A stretch of DNA of 64,000 bases from an uncultured Lachnospiraceae bacterium. GTDB taxonomy: Bacteria > Bacillota > Clostridia > Lachnospirales > Lachnospiraceae. This document shows, piece by piece, positions 26,163 through 35,580 of this stretch; positions within the stretch are counted from its first letter, which is position 1, and each line of letters starts with the position of its first letter. Under the pieces are notes generated by a model. The model was not told where the DNA came from and did no database searches. It worked only from the letters and a program-made list of their open reading frames with translations. A program made the position numbers and the translations under genes. The stretch is taken from contig CAJUHQ010000003.1 in NCBI GenBank assembly GCA_910586095.1, forward strand, positions 11,959 through 75,958. Direction: 5' to 3'.

Positions 26163-26498
26163 ATGATCGTAACAAATAAGTTGAATACGGGCACCACAGT
26201 AAAGCCCGATTATAAATCAGAGACTATAGCGACAAGTGAAGCAGTAGTTGCAGAAGCAAGGGAGGAGAGCAAAGAGGCAGAATTGATCCTGTCAGATAGC
26301 GCAAGACAGAAGTCTAATGCATATGCAGAAGGAGTTTATGATACAGCAATTGTAGAAGAAGTTAGTCAATATACTCCTCAAGATGCACTAGAAATGATAC
26401 GCACAGCAAATGAGCGCATTTTGGATCATGCTTCTGAGGCCGTGTTGGCACAGGCAAATCAAGATGCAAGAGAAGTGACAGAGCTGCTGTCTGCTTAG
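26163..26498 (+). CDS. Mini-flagellin 2: divergent D0-like protein
   Basis: This 111-aa protein has a flagellin-type C-terminal helix (ALEMIRTANERILDHASEAV, then LAQANQDAREVTELL) that matches mini-flagellin 1 and the large flagellins. Its N-terminus, MIVTNKLNTG, only weakly recalls MVV-NL, and the middle is an acidic, Ala/Glu-rich stretch. GGAGG precedes the ATG. It lies 115 bp after mini-flagellin 1 with no visible terminator between them, so the two probably form an operon. Confidence 0.7.
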   Translation: MIVTNKLNTGTTVKPDYKSETIATSEAVVAEAREESKEAELILSDSARQKSNAYAEGVYDTAIVEEVSQYTPQDALEMIRTANERILDHASEAVLAQANQDAREVTELLSA

Positions 26499-26526
26499 AA
26501 TAGCACTCAATAAAAAGTAAAATACA

Positions 26527-26571
26527 AACTGGAACAAGCCTTATGATAAAAGAGGATTGTTCCAGTTTTTT
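26527..26571 (+). terminator. Terminator of the mini-flagellin operon
   Basis: AACTGGAACAA pairs perfectly with TTGTTCCAGTT, followed by T4. Confidence 0.9.
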
Positions 26572-26598
26572 GTGCATATGGGTAGAGAGTAGTTACTA

Positions 26599-27993
26599 TT
26601 ATCTTCTGCGTGATTGGGTATTTGTCTGTCTAGGGGGTAAAGATGTACAGTAAAGTGCTAGTACTGTTTTGTTTTGATTTGCTCTAAGGGCATTTTGTCC
26701 ATTGTCGTTATCTCCAATAATTTGCTTTCCATCGGTGTAGTCAAAATAGATCATATGTCCTGGTAAAGACAACATACCTTTATATCCAGATAAATTATAA
26801 TTCGCTAAAAAGCTATTAAGATGCAAGTTTGATTCAATTGGACGGCTAGTATAACCAAAATGTCCATATAAACTAGGGTAGACACAATCATCGCTGTAGT
26901 TTTTCCATACGGCATTTATTTGGTGAGGCGTACTGTCTGAATCAGAGTTATATTTATTAGTAGAAAAATGTTTAACGAGTACATTGTGAAATTGTTCAAC
27001 TGTGTTTGCGTGAAATAGAGCTTGTATGCGCGTGGATTCAACGTGAAATAGAGCTGTGATAACACATGATTTGGACGACTAGAAAGTAGAGGTGATATCT
27101 TCTGGATCAATCTGATTTTCTTCATCTTCAGGATTTTCTGGCTCTGGTGGCCTGTCCATATTTTCGTGCATAATGAAAGCGGTGAATATGTCAATATTGT
27201 GTTCAAAATAGTGTGTAATAAATAGACGGGCTACACTATCTTGAATAATCGACTCTCTTTGCATCTTAGAAGATAGTATAGTAGTTGCGTCATTCATGTT
27301 TGTAATAAAGTGTGTGTCGTTTTTAAATCTATCAAAAATGGTATGAGCGATATCCCAACGGATATCCTCTATATTCTGAGCAATTATGGCTTTGATATCT
27401 GAAAGGCTGTTGCAGTTGTTAATATCTAGATTTTCAAAAAAATTTGCTTTTGGTGTTTGAAATAGAACATCAAAATAGGATTTGAGTAGAATATCGTTTT
27501 TTGATTGACTATCTTGTAAACTGTGATAATATTCGCCTAAGGTTTGATAGGTTTTGCCGTTTCTATCAGTAAAGCGCTGTATAGCTGTATCAAAACTTTC
27601 CTTTTTGGTAAGTGTATTTTGTGAGTTGGCCCATTTTGTTTGTGATGCCTTCTCGCCCATAAAACTGGCTTCACGTTCAAGGACAGGATCGTCATTGACA
27701 GCAGTGTTATGGAGTTGGGTGGTTGGATATACGCGCCCTTGCATTTGCTGGACAACGTGCCAGGCTTCATGACCTAGATGTTTTTCCTGACCTGGAGCCA
27801 CATGAATATCTGTGCCTTTGGTATAGGCCAGTGACTGCAATTGTGCGGGCTTAGAAGAATTATAATAAACTCTTACAGAATCCATATTGTATCCTGATAG
27901 AGCCTCAATTCCGCTTTTTAAAGAATCAGGCAGACCTGTATGATTGGGTCTGCCCTGTTTTTGTTTGACGGGATTGTCTGTATGATAGCGTTT
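26599..27993 (-). pseudogene. Broken DUF4157-domain protein
   Basis: One minus-strand frame runs 465 codons with a single internal TAG at 27079-27081 and no usable start. The N-terminal part is a DUF4157 domain: HTGLPDSLKSGIEALSGYNM, VYYNSSKPAQLQSLAY, and the metallopeptidase-like HEAWHVVQQMQGRV with an HExxH-like pattern (HEAWH). Upstream of it the frame meets TAA at 27994-27996 with no ATG, GTG or TTG between, so the front of the gene is missing. After the TAG the same frame continues 155 codons to SLPPRQTNTQSRRR. A 268-aa product from ATG 27885 (AGGA 6 nt upstream) is possible but would lack conserved residues. DUF4157 proteins are often toxin-like effectors or linked to contractile injection systems. 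Confidence 0.75.
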
Positions 27994-28024
27994 TTATTTC
28001 ATTGTGAATAAAATCGGGTAGAGC

Positions 28025-30208
28025 TTATCGAAGTAAGGTCAACAGTCCTTGATTTGCTTGATTGGACTGAGACAACACAGACTGACCAGCTTCTCCCAAA
28101 ATAGTTGCATTGGAATAATCTACCATTTCCCTTGACATATCTGTATCACGAATCTTGGATTCTGCGGACTGCGTATTCTCAGAGACATTGGCATCAATTT
28201 TTGAGGCGCTTTCCATACGGTTTTGATATGCCCCTAATAGAGAGCGCTGAGAGCTAATAATCTGAAGGGCGTGGGCAACTTCGTCAATGGCAGCGAGTGC
28301 ATCTTCTTCAGTGAGAACGTTGGTGTCAGACATGCCAATAGTCTCAAGGCGCAGACATTCGTATTGCATTGCAATCTTGTCAATAATTTCAGAACCGCTG
28401 TGTATACTTAAGGCAATATCATCAAAGGAGTAACTTGCAGCATAGTTGTTGACAGCAGTTGGGGAAGTGTAGGCATTTCCTCTGTAAATAGAACCACTAT
28501 TTGTGTTAGTAAAATTAAAATCAAAAAGAGTGGAGTCTTGAAATGCCTTGTTGATTCTATCTAGGATAGATTGTTCTGTATCCTTTGGTGTGACATTGAA
28601 GTTTAATGTAAAAGTTCCTACTTTATTAGAAGTCAGATCGTTTCCGTTGGCGTCTTTCCCATAGACATAAGGAGTATCGGAAGTGAGATCAAAGGTAAGA
28701 AAAACGATTCCTCCATCGTCTGTTCCGCCTTTTTCTCCAGAGGAAGGATTTTTGGACAGTAATCCAGTAGTGCCAGTTAGAGTGCTCATCAAATCTTGTA
28801 AGGTGCCTGTGTTCCCGCCTCTATGGATAGGGACTGGGTGCCAGGAAACACGTTTAGTAACACCATTTTCCGTGACATAATTATATTGACGCCTCCAGAA
28901 AATACCCTCGTCGTTAGCGTCGCGGCCAACACAAGTAGGATCATCTACTCCACCTGGTCCCATACTGACTTGTATATCATTGGAGTAGTAGGAGTATTGG
29001 GTGGATGTTGCTGTCAGATTGCCTAGTCCATTTGCTGTAAAAGCAAATTCCCAACCATCATTTGTAATGCGTGCAGTGGCAAGATCGACTCCCTTATTTG
29101 GAATTTTGGTAATATTTCCACCTGAAGCATTTTTGACAGGTTCTATAAAAGAATCGCTAGGGTGTTCAAAGTCATATCCAGCAGTTTGATTTTGTGCGGC
29201 AAGTACCGCGTCAGCATAGGCAGCACTATATACAAAAGAATGAGTATATATACCAAAACCAGCATTGTTTGAAGATAATGTCTTATTTTCATCTTCAAAA
29301 GCGGAAGGTGAGGAGAAGGAGTGAGTCATTCTAACTCCATTCATTGCCTTGGCGATTTCATCGTTCGAGGCATCATCAGAAACCGTTAAGGATATAGAAA
29401 AATCAAATTTGGGTTTACCATTTGCGTCGAGCAATTGTTTTGTGGGATCGGTGATCGCTACTCCATTTTTATCTTCATTCACGAAGTAATCGCCGACATT
29501 AAAAGAAAAGTCCTTTTCACGCAGTTCGTCCCAGCTAATGGTTTTGGTCTGGTAGTGTGTGCCATTAAAGGCAGACCAAGACAGATTGATACCAGCAGCA
29601 TTGGCGTTGACCGTATAGGAACCACTACTATTATAATATTTGTGATAATCTGTCCAAGAATCTTTAATAGGAGTACTAATAGGAAATAGACCAAAGGTTT
29701 CATTGTTGACAGGAGGGGACTGATAAGAAGGAGAGTCGATGGTAGCCGCCTGTACATAGGCTGTTCCAATCACATCCTTGCGAATAGTTAGATCCTCTGT
29801 CCAGATTTTTCGATCGTTAAAAGCGGTGGTGGTAAAGATGCGTTCCATCTCTTTTTTTAATTTCTGCACTTCGCTATCTATATAGGAGCGGTCTGTCTCG
29901 GAGTTGGTACCATTTGCAGACTGGACAGACAACTCGTTGATTCGTTGAAGAATATTGTGTACTTCGTTGAGTGCTCCATCAGCTACTTGCACATAGCTGA
30001 TACCATCCTCTATATTTTCATTGGCCCTGTTGAGGCCACGGATCTGTTTTCTCATTTTCTCTGAGATAGATAACCCTGCGGCATTGTCTGCGCTGCGGTT
30101 AATCTGATATCCAGAGGACAGTTTTTCTGTGCTAGAAGCCTTGCGATCCAATACCATATTAAACTGGCGGTTCGCATTCATAGCGGCCATATTATGTTGC
30201 ATAATCAT
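28025..30208 (-). CDS. Flagellin 1, 727 aa (minus strand)
   Basis: It has the conserved flagellin ends: MIMQHNMAAMNANRQFNMV with ENIEDGISYVQVADGALNEV in D0/D1, and QSAESKIRDTDMSREMVDYS with ILGEAGQSVLSQSNQANQGL at the C-terminus. The ~450-residue middle is a very large, aromatic- and Gly-rich D2/D3 that would coat the filament. It is the most divergent of the five large flagellins. ATG 30208 follows GAGGATATCT. Upstream in-frame starts are not supported. It is transcribed away from flagellin 2 from its own sigma-28 promoter. Confidence 0.93.
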   Translation of the reverse strand: MIMQHNMAAMNANRQFNMVLDRKASSTEKLSSGYQINRSADNAAGLSISEKMRKQIRGLNRANENIEDGISYVQVADGALNEVHNILQRINELSVQSANGTNSETDRSYIDSEVQKLKKEMERIFTTTAFNDRKIWTEDLTIRKDVIGTAYVQAATIDSPSYQSPPVNNETFGLFPISTPIKDSWTDYHKYYNSSGSYTVNANAAGINLSWSAFNGTHYQTKTISWDELREKDFSFNVGDYFVNEDKNGVAITDPTKQLLDANGKPKFDFSISLTVSDDASNDEIAKAMNGVRMTHSFSSPSAFEDENKTLSSNNAGFGIYTHSFVYSAAYADAVLAAQNQTAGYDFEHPSDSFIEPVKNASGGNITKIPNKGVDLATARITNDGWEFAFTANGLGNLTATSTQYSYYSNDIQVSMGPGGVDDPTCVGRDANDEGIFWRRQYNYVTENGVTKRVSWHPVPIHRGGNTGTLQDLMSTLTGTTGLLSKNPSSGEKGGTDDGGIVFLTFDLTSDTPYVYGKDANGNDLTSNKVGTFTLNFNVTPKDTEQSILDRINKAFQDSTLFDFNFTNTNSGSIYRGNAYTSPTAVNNYAASYSFDDIALSIHSGSEIIDKIAMQYECLRLETIGMSDTNVLTEEDALAAIDEVAHALQIISSQRSLLGAYQNRMESASKIDANVSENTQSAESKIRDTDMSREMVDYSNATILGEAGQSVLSQSNQANQGLLTLLR

Positions 30209-30222
30209 AGATATCCTCATTT

Positions 30223-30277
30223 CTGCGCTGCTTTTTATGTATTTCAAGTTTGTGGACACAGCGCAGCCACAAACTTG
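30223..30277 (-). promoter_or_regulatory. Possible pseudoknot in the flagellin 1 leader
   Basis: Read on the minus strand, CAAGTTTGTGG and CCACAAACTTG form an 11-bp perfect stem. Its loop contains CTGCGCTG, the exact complement of CAGCGCAG at 30223-30230, which ends 4-5 nt before the Shine-Dalgarno GAGG. Pairing of the two would give an H-type pseudoknot next to the ribosome-binding site. The first connecting loop has no spare base, so full pairing may be strained. Confidence 0.5.
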
Positions 30278-30368
30278 GGAGTGAAAGATTGAAAAATCTT
30301 TTACTTTTATCCTTTTAGTTATTCACAATATAAATAAGAATCGATTGATAAAAAATCTTCTCTTTTTA

Positions 30369-30396
30369 TTATCGGCAGTTATCTGTACAAAATTTA
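30369..30396 (-). promoter_or_regulatory. Sigma-28 promoter of flagellin 1
   Basis: On the minus strand: TAAA, 16 nt, GCCGATAA, essentially consensus. The leader would be about 155 nt. Confidence 0.75.
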
Positions 30397-30477
30397 TGGA
30401 TAATTCTGTAAATTACAAAAATAAATACTATAAATAAGAAAAGATTGATAATTAAATTAAAATATCACACATTTCTA

Positions 30478-30504
30478 TAAATTTTCTGAAAATATAGACG
30501 ATAT
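30478..30504 (+). promoter_or_regulatory. Sigma-28 promoter of flagellin 2
   Basis: TAAA, 15 nt, GACGATAT. The leader is short, about 43 nt, and contains no ANGGA motif. Confidence 0.65.
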
Positions 30505-30553
30505 ATTTTCTATAGACGAAAGCAGGTTTCCAGAATAAGGGGGAAATAAATAG

Positions 30554-32176
30554 ATGGTAGTACAGCATAATCTTCAGGCAATGAACGCAAATAGAATGCT
30601 TGGTATCAATACAAATAGACAGGCTAGTTCAACAGAGAAACTTACTAGTGGTTATAAGATTAACCGTGCAGCGGACAATGCAGCAGGACTAGCTATTTCT
30701 GAAAAGATGCGAAAACAGATCAGAGGACTTAGTCAAGCATCTGTGAATGCAGAGGATGGTATTTCGTGTGTGCAGACTGCCGATGGTGCATTAGCAGAGG
30801 TACATGATATGTTACAACGCATGAATGAGTTAGTTGTACAGTCGGCCAATGGAACCAATTCAGAGTCAGATCGCCAGTATATTCAAGATGAGATCGATCA
30901 GCTTGTGACAGAAATTGACCGTGTTTCTGAGACGACAAAATTTAATGAAATCTATTTGCTCAACGGGGATGCAAAGAATGAAGGAACTCATAGAAGTTGG
31001 ATCACAGATTATAAAATGACAGACACTCCAAACCTCAATGCCATACAAAAAGGAGAACCTGACACAAAGAAGGATTATATAGGACACGATACAATCTACT
31101 TTGTGGATGCAGCAATTGGAGGTGCAGATCCAGATTCACCTAGTAAGGCGTGGAAAATCCAAAATGGTGACGACATCACTCCTTATCTCGACAGAAACGC
31201 AAACGGTGTCAATAATGCATATAAAGGGTTCATGGCTATTCAAATTAATAGAACAATTGCTCCTGCTAACGCCACTGTGGACTATCGAACAGATTTGATT
31301 AAGGATGCAAAAGATCCCAATCGCATCAATGCAGCGCGCGATTTATATCTATTTAATGTGGAAACAGAGACGGTAACGCGCGTTGCACGAGGAGAAAGTA
31401 TGTTGCCATTTATGGGGACAAACGATTGGCTTGGAGATGAATATCGTTTGGTTGATGATCTTTTTAGTAATAGGGTGCGAGATGGATTGAACAAAGATTT
31501 TGATGGAGATGGAAGAGCACCAGATACATTCCGATTTAACAGTATGACTATTGAGCAAAATCGATCGTATGCGAAACTTTATGATGCTGACGGAAAAGAA
31601 GTTTCAGCAATTGCCCTTGGCAAGTATTTTGATGAGGAGGGACTCTATCAAGGCGGACTGTTTGACAATGAGAATGCACATGTTAGCAGTGGGGTTGAAA
31701 ATGATCGTATTGAGGAGTATGTCAATATACAAAATGGTGCCGATGTGGCCAATGATCTTTTGTTTGACTTGCATGTAGGATCAGATTCAGATAGAGCCAA
31801 CAAGATCACAGCACAGATTGTCAGTCTTTCTGCAGCGGGCTTAGGAGTAGAAAAGCTTCATTCAAAATGGATAGGTACTGTAGACGATACAGGCATGAAG
31901 GCAACAGATGCGATTGATGTGATTGCAGAGGCTATTCGTAGGGTGTCAACACAGCGTTCCTTGCTAGGTGCAGTACAAAATCGTTTAGAGCACACAGTTA
32001 AGAATCTGGATAATATTGTAGAGAATACACAGGATGCAGAGTCAACGATACGTGATACAGATATGGCTACAGAGATGGTTCAGTATTCAAACAACAATGT
32101 TTTGATGCAGGCAGGACAATCAATGCTTGCGCAAGCCAATCAAGCTAATCAAGGAATTCTTTCGATGCTTAGTTGA
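30554..32176 (+). CDS. Flagellin 2, 540 aa
   Basis: It begins MVVQHNLQAMNANRMLG and contains the D1 signature QASVNAEDGISCVQTADGAL. The C-terminus is STIRDTDMATEMVQYSNNNV, then LMQAGQSMLAQANQ, ending SMLS. The variable middle (residues ~150-420) is Asp/Asn-rich (NKDFDGDGRAPDTFRF looks like a calcium-binding-type loop). The start has AAGGGGG about 12 nt upstream. Unlike flagellins 3 to 5 its leader is short and lacks a CsrA hairpin, so it may escape FliW-CsrA control. Confidence 0.93.
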   Translation: MVVQHNLQAMNANRMLGINTNRQASSTEKLTSGYKINRAADNAAGLAISEKMRKQIRGLSQASVNAEDGISCVQTADGALAEVHDMLQRMNELVVQSANGTNSESDRQYIQDEIDQLVTEIDRVSETTKFNEIYLLNGDAKNEGTHRSWITDYKMTDTPNLNAIQKGEPDTKKDYIGHDTIYFVDAAIGGADPDSPSKAWKIQNGDDITPYLDRNANGVNNAYKGFMAIQINRTIAPANATVDYRTDLIKDAKDPNRINAARDLYLFNVETETVTRVARGESMLPFMGTNDWLGDEYRLVDDLFSNRVRDGLNKDFDGDGRAPDTFRFNSMTIEQNRSYAKLYDADGKEVSAIALGKYFDEEGLYQGGLFDNENAHVSSGVENDRIEEYVNIQNGADVANDLLFDLHVGSDSDRANKITAQIVSLSAAGLGVEKLHSKWIGTVDDTGMKATDAIDVIAEAIRRVSTQRSLLGAVQNRLEHTVKNLDNIVENTQDAESTIRDTDMATEMVQYSNNNVLMQAGQSMLAQANQANQGILSMLS

Positions 32177-32308
32177 TTGTAGGAAACTGTTATATTTATA
32201 AGAAGTTATGCAATTTAAAATATTGTATTAAAAAGTCTGATAATATAATGAATATAACAGATAAAGATAGACAAAATGAAAAATATTACAAAATATTCAG
32301 AAAACAAC

Positions 32309-32336
32309 TAAAGTTGAAAGAAAATAATCCGATATA
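32309..32336 (+). promoter_or_regulatory. Sigma-28 promoter of flagellin 3
   Basis: TAAA, 16 nt, CCGATATA. The leader would be about 150 nt. Confidence 0.7.
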
Positions 32337-32347
32337 ATATGTGAAAG

Positions 32348-32414
32348 CTACAGAGCAAGCGATTTGAACGCTTTGTAGGAAGAACCATCGGACAGTATAT
32401 AAGAAGGAGAGTCC
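32348..32414 (+). promoter_or_regulatory. Hairpins in the flagellin 3 leader, one with AAGGA
   Basis: Hairpin 1 (32348-32378) uses CTACA/TGTAG and AAGCG/CGCTT. Hairpin 2 (32390-32414) is GGAC/GTCC with AAGGA in a 17-nt loop at 32404-32408. A further AAGGA overlaps the Shine-Dalgarno site before ATG 32494, giving the two-site layout expected of a CsrA target. Hairpin 2 is weak. Confidence 0.4.
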
Positions 32415-32493
32415 ACAGGGTCTTCAGAATAAAAAGGGTAAAAGTATAAATAGAACCTCACGGATCACAGGGGAACGAAAGGAGTAAACTATT

Positions 32494-34272
32494 ATGGTAG
32501 TACAGCACAATATGCAGGCGATGAACGCTAACAGAATGTTAGGCATCACAACAGGAAAGATGGCACACGCGACAGAGAAACTCTCTAGTGGTTATAAAAT
32601 TAACAGAGCAGCAGACAATGCGGCAGGTCTTGCAATCTCCGAGAAAATGAGAAAGCAGATTCGTGGTCTTACACAGGCATCCACCAATGCAGAGGATGGT
32701 ATCTCTTGTGTACAGACAGCAGAAGGAGCAATGGCAGAGGTACAAGATATGCTCCAAAGAATGAATGAGTTGTGTGTACAGGCGGCAAATGGTACAAACT
32801 CCATGACAGATCGTCAGTATATTCAGGATGAGATCGATCAGCTTGTCACAGAGATTGATCGTATCGCAGAAACCACCAAGTTTAATGAAACTTACTTGAT
32901 GAAAGGTGATGACACAAAGGCGACAAGAAACGCATACATCACAAACTATTCGATGACATGGACTAGAAATAATGTGTCAAACCACATCGCAGGTTCAGTT
33001 ACATATAAAATGAATTATATTGGAACAAACAATATTTATATAACATCTGCATCTATCTATGATGCAAAGAACTCCTCTAAATCCTACACAGGACATGCGA
33101 TTCGCAAAGGCGATGATATTACTCAATATTTGACACAGTCCTCTGTTAGCACAGCGAGCAGAAGCTATGGAGTTAATCTCAATACCGCTTCTTACGTTGC
33201 CTTTATTGGAGTAGAGTTAAATACAAAGTTAGAAGTTGGTTCAGGCGGTAAGGTAAACAGCGTAGCAGGCGGAAAGGGTGTTGATGCTACAACTGCGGAT
33301 TTGTCTACAGATGGTACGTCCTCTATTGTGCGTGCAAACAGAGAACTCTTTATCTACAATGCAAGCAATGGAAACATCTCTAAGATCGTCGCAGGCGAGG
33401 ATATGACAAAATATCTGAAAAGAGATGGGTCTAGACAAATGAGTGATGAGTATCGCCTTGTAGATGTATTATATGGTACGAATAGGGCAGAATCTGTAGC
33501 AAATATGTCTAGTACGACTTGTACTTCTGGAAGAGTTTCATCAACTGTGTTAGGTGGTGGCGCATTCGCATGGGAAGACAAATATTTAGAGCATGATGTT
33601 TCTATGAATCAACTTTATGACGCAGATGGTCAGATTGTGTCAGGCGTGAAATTGAATCAGTTCTTCGATGAAGATGGAAATTATAAAGGCGGTCTGTTTA
33701 CTACGCCGCAAGCGCGGGCTGTTGACGAAGTGTTTGCAAAGGCAACAGATGTGTCAGGAAAGTTAGTAGGTGTCGGCAATCATCTGCTTCCAGGCGGCGG
33801 TGTGACAATTGGCAAATATATCACTCAGTCATCAAGTCAGGTGAAGGCAGCATTGGATATTAACCTTCATGCAGGTTCAGATTCTGATAGAGCAAACAAG
33901 ATTGAACTCTCTATCGATACAATGACCGCAGCCGGTCTTGGTATTGACAAAATTGCAAGTTGGAACATTGGTATTGTTGATTTAACGGGAGATAATGCGA
34001 CAGATGCAATTGATGTGGTAGGTGACGCGCTCAAGATCGTGTCAAGACAGCGTTCACTTCTCGGTGCTATCCAGAACCGTTTAGAGCATACCATCAAGAA
34101 CTTAGATAATGTTGTGGAGAATACTACTCAGGCAGAATCTACTATCCGTGATACAGATATGGCCGAGGAGATGGTGACCTACTCCAACAACAATATTCTT
34201 CAGCAGGCAGGTCAGTCTATGCTTGCTCAGGCAAACCAGTCTAATCAGGGTGTACTTTCCTTATTACAATAA
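32494..34272 (+). CDS. Flagellin 3, 592 aa
   Basis: It begins MVVQHNMQAMNANRMLGITT and shares the D0/D1 ends with flagellin 2 (STNAEDGISCVQTAEGAM at the front; ESTIRDTDMAEEMVTYSNNN and ILQQAGQSMLAQANQSNQGV at the back). The middle (~150-480) is Ser/Thr/Asn-rich with many possible O-glycosylation sites, which is relevant because a glycosyltransferase operon follows. AAAGGAG precedes the ATG. Confidence 0.93.
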   Translation: MVVQHNMQAMNANRMLGITTGKMAHATEKLSSGYKINRAADNAAGLAISEKMRKQIRGLTQASTNAEDGISCVQTAEGAMAEVQDMLQRMNELCVQAANGTNSMTDRQYIQDEIDQLVTEIDRIAETTKFNETYLMKGDDTKATRNAYITNYSMTWTRNNVSNHIAGSVTYKMNYIGTNNIYITSASIYDAKNSSKSYTGHAIRKGDDITQYLTQSSVSTASRSYGVNLNTASYVAFIGVELNTKLEVGSGGKVNSVAGGKGVDATTADLSTDGTSSIVRANRELFIYNASNGNISKIVAGEDMTKYLKRDGSRQMSDEYRLVDVLYGTNRAESVANMSSTTCTSGRVSSTVLGGGAFAWEDKYLEHDVSMNQLYDADGQIVSGVKLNQFFDEDGNYKGGLFTTPQARAVDEVFAKATDVSGKLVGVGNHLLPGGGVTIGKYITQSSSQVKAALDINLHAGSDSDRANKIELSIDTMTAAGLGIDKIASWNIGIVDLTGDNATDAIDVVGDALKIVSRQRSLLGAIQNRLEHTIKNLDNVVENTTQAESTIRDTDMAEEMVTYSNNNILQQAGQSMLAQANQSNQGVLSLLQ

Positions 34273-34345
34273 GGAAAATAATCAGTATCAATCAGATGAT
34301 AGCACACAAGTTGCGTAGAGATATACGAAGACTTGTGTGTAGCAT

Positions 34346-34382
34346 AAAAGCGCCAATCACCGTATGCGTGGCTGGCGCTTTT
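34346..34382 (+). terminator. Terminator of flagellin 3
   Basis: AAAAGCGCCA pairs with TGGCGCTTTT. An additional inverted repeat ACACAAGT/ACTTGTGT lies just upstream at 34307-34338. Confidence 0.85.
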
Positions 34383-34478
34383 CAGGTAATAGACAAAGCT
34401 CTGCTACAGATCAAAAACAAAAAATCATGTTTTTAGGATTGTGTGGGGCTATCCATGACAGGCAGGGGGAATGTATAG

Positions 34479-35546
34479 ATGTCGAAATTTCCAGTTTCCG
34501 TGTGCATCATAGCAAAAAATGAAGAAAAGCATATGGAGGAGTGCTTAAGGCGCCTTTTACCATATGGTTTTGAGATTGTGGTTACAGATACGGGTTCACA
34601 GGATCGCACAAAGGAAATTGCTAAAAAGTATGCTGATAAAGTTCTAGATTTTGAGTGGGTAGATGATTTTAGCGCAGCGCGCAATTATTGTATTAGCCAT
34701 GCATCGAACAACTGGATTTTGTCACTGGATTGTGATGAGTATGTGACTAGCATGGATACAGCAGCGCTTCGGATTCTTATGCAGAAGTTCCCGAAAGATA
34801 CAGGGGCAATACGATTAAAGAATCTCATGTATAATAATGGAGAGATGGAGTATGGGAGTGACGATGTCACCAGGTTTTTTAATAGAAATTATTATACATT
34901 TATCAGCCCTGTGCACGAGCAAGTGTGTTATAAGGATGTGGAAAAGCGTGATGAGGTGATGCAGACATTTTTGATGCCAATGGAGGTTGTGCACCACGGA
35001 TACGCGCTTTCTAAGGAACAGATGCAGGAAAAGCAAAAGCGAAATTTAGATTTACTCTATGCTAGTCTAGAAAAGGCAAAAGAAGATCCGTATATTTATT
35101 TTCAAATTGCACAGTCTGAATTTATTATAGGAAATGTTGAGAAGGCTGTTCAGATGTATGAGAAAGTATTAGAGCTGACAGATGATATTGCATATCAATA
35201 TATTCAGATTGCTATGATGGCATTGGCAAAAGCATATGTACAGATCAATAGGATACAGGAGGCGGTGGAGCTGATGGAACGTTATGCCCCTGTTTGCAAG
35301 ACGGCCAAATATACTTTTACTCATGCAGGGGTCATGTTAGATAGTGGTAATCGTCTCAAAGCGCTGATGTTGTATGTCAAAGCAACGACTATGGTAGATG
35401 TGGACACGCTAGGAGAAAATCTATTACATTGTTATCAACATATTATACAGCTTCAGACAGAGTTTGGAAATTTGGAGATGGCAGAGCTGTTTCGCGGCAA
35501 ATATGAAGCATGCCTAGCAGAGAAAGAGCGTGTGTTAAACAGTTAA
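34479..35546 (+). CDS. Family 2 glycosyltransferase with TPR-like tail, copy A
   Basis: This 355-aa protein has a GT-A domain: VCIIAKNEEKHMEECLRRLL, VVTDTGSQDRTKEIAKKYA, and the metal-binding LSLDCDEYV (D-C-D) near residue 85. Helical TPR-like repeats follow in residues ~195-340. It heads a three-gene operon placed between flagellin genes and is nearly parallel in sequence to the third gene, a tandem paralogue. Transfer of a sugar to flagellin or to the glycan on it is the natural inference. The sugar is unknown. Confidence 0.85.
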   Translation: MSKFPVSVCIIAKNEEKHMEECLRRLLPYGFEIVVTDTGSQDRTKEIAKKYADKVLDFEWVDDFSAARNYCISHASNNWILSLDCDEYVTSMDTAALRILMQKFPKDTGAIRLKNLMYNNGEMEYGSDDVTRFFNRNYYTFISPVHEQVCYKDVEKRDEVMQTFLMPMEVVHHGYALSKEQMQEKQKRNLDLLYASLEKAKEDPYIYFQIAQSEFIIGNVEKAVQMYEKVLELTDDIAYQYIQIAMMALAKAYVQINRIQEAVELMERYAPVCKTAKYTFTHAGVMLDSGNRLKALMLYVKATTMVDVDTLGENLLHCYQHIIQLQTEFGNLEMAELFRGKYEACLAEKERVLNS

Positions 35547-35580
35547 ACAATGTTCACTAAGCAGACAAGGGGGTATAAGC

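Noticed and set aside
27929..27962. GGCAGACC...GGTCTGCC hairpin followed by T5, looking like a plus-strand terminator
   Set aside because: On the minus strand these bases encode the conserved GRPNHTGLPD stretch of the DUF4157 protein, and no plus-strand gene ends here.
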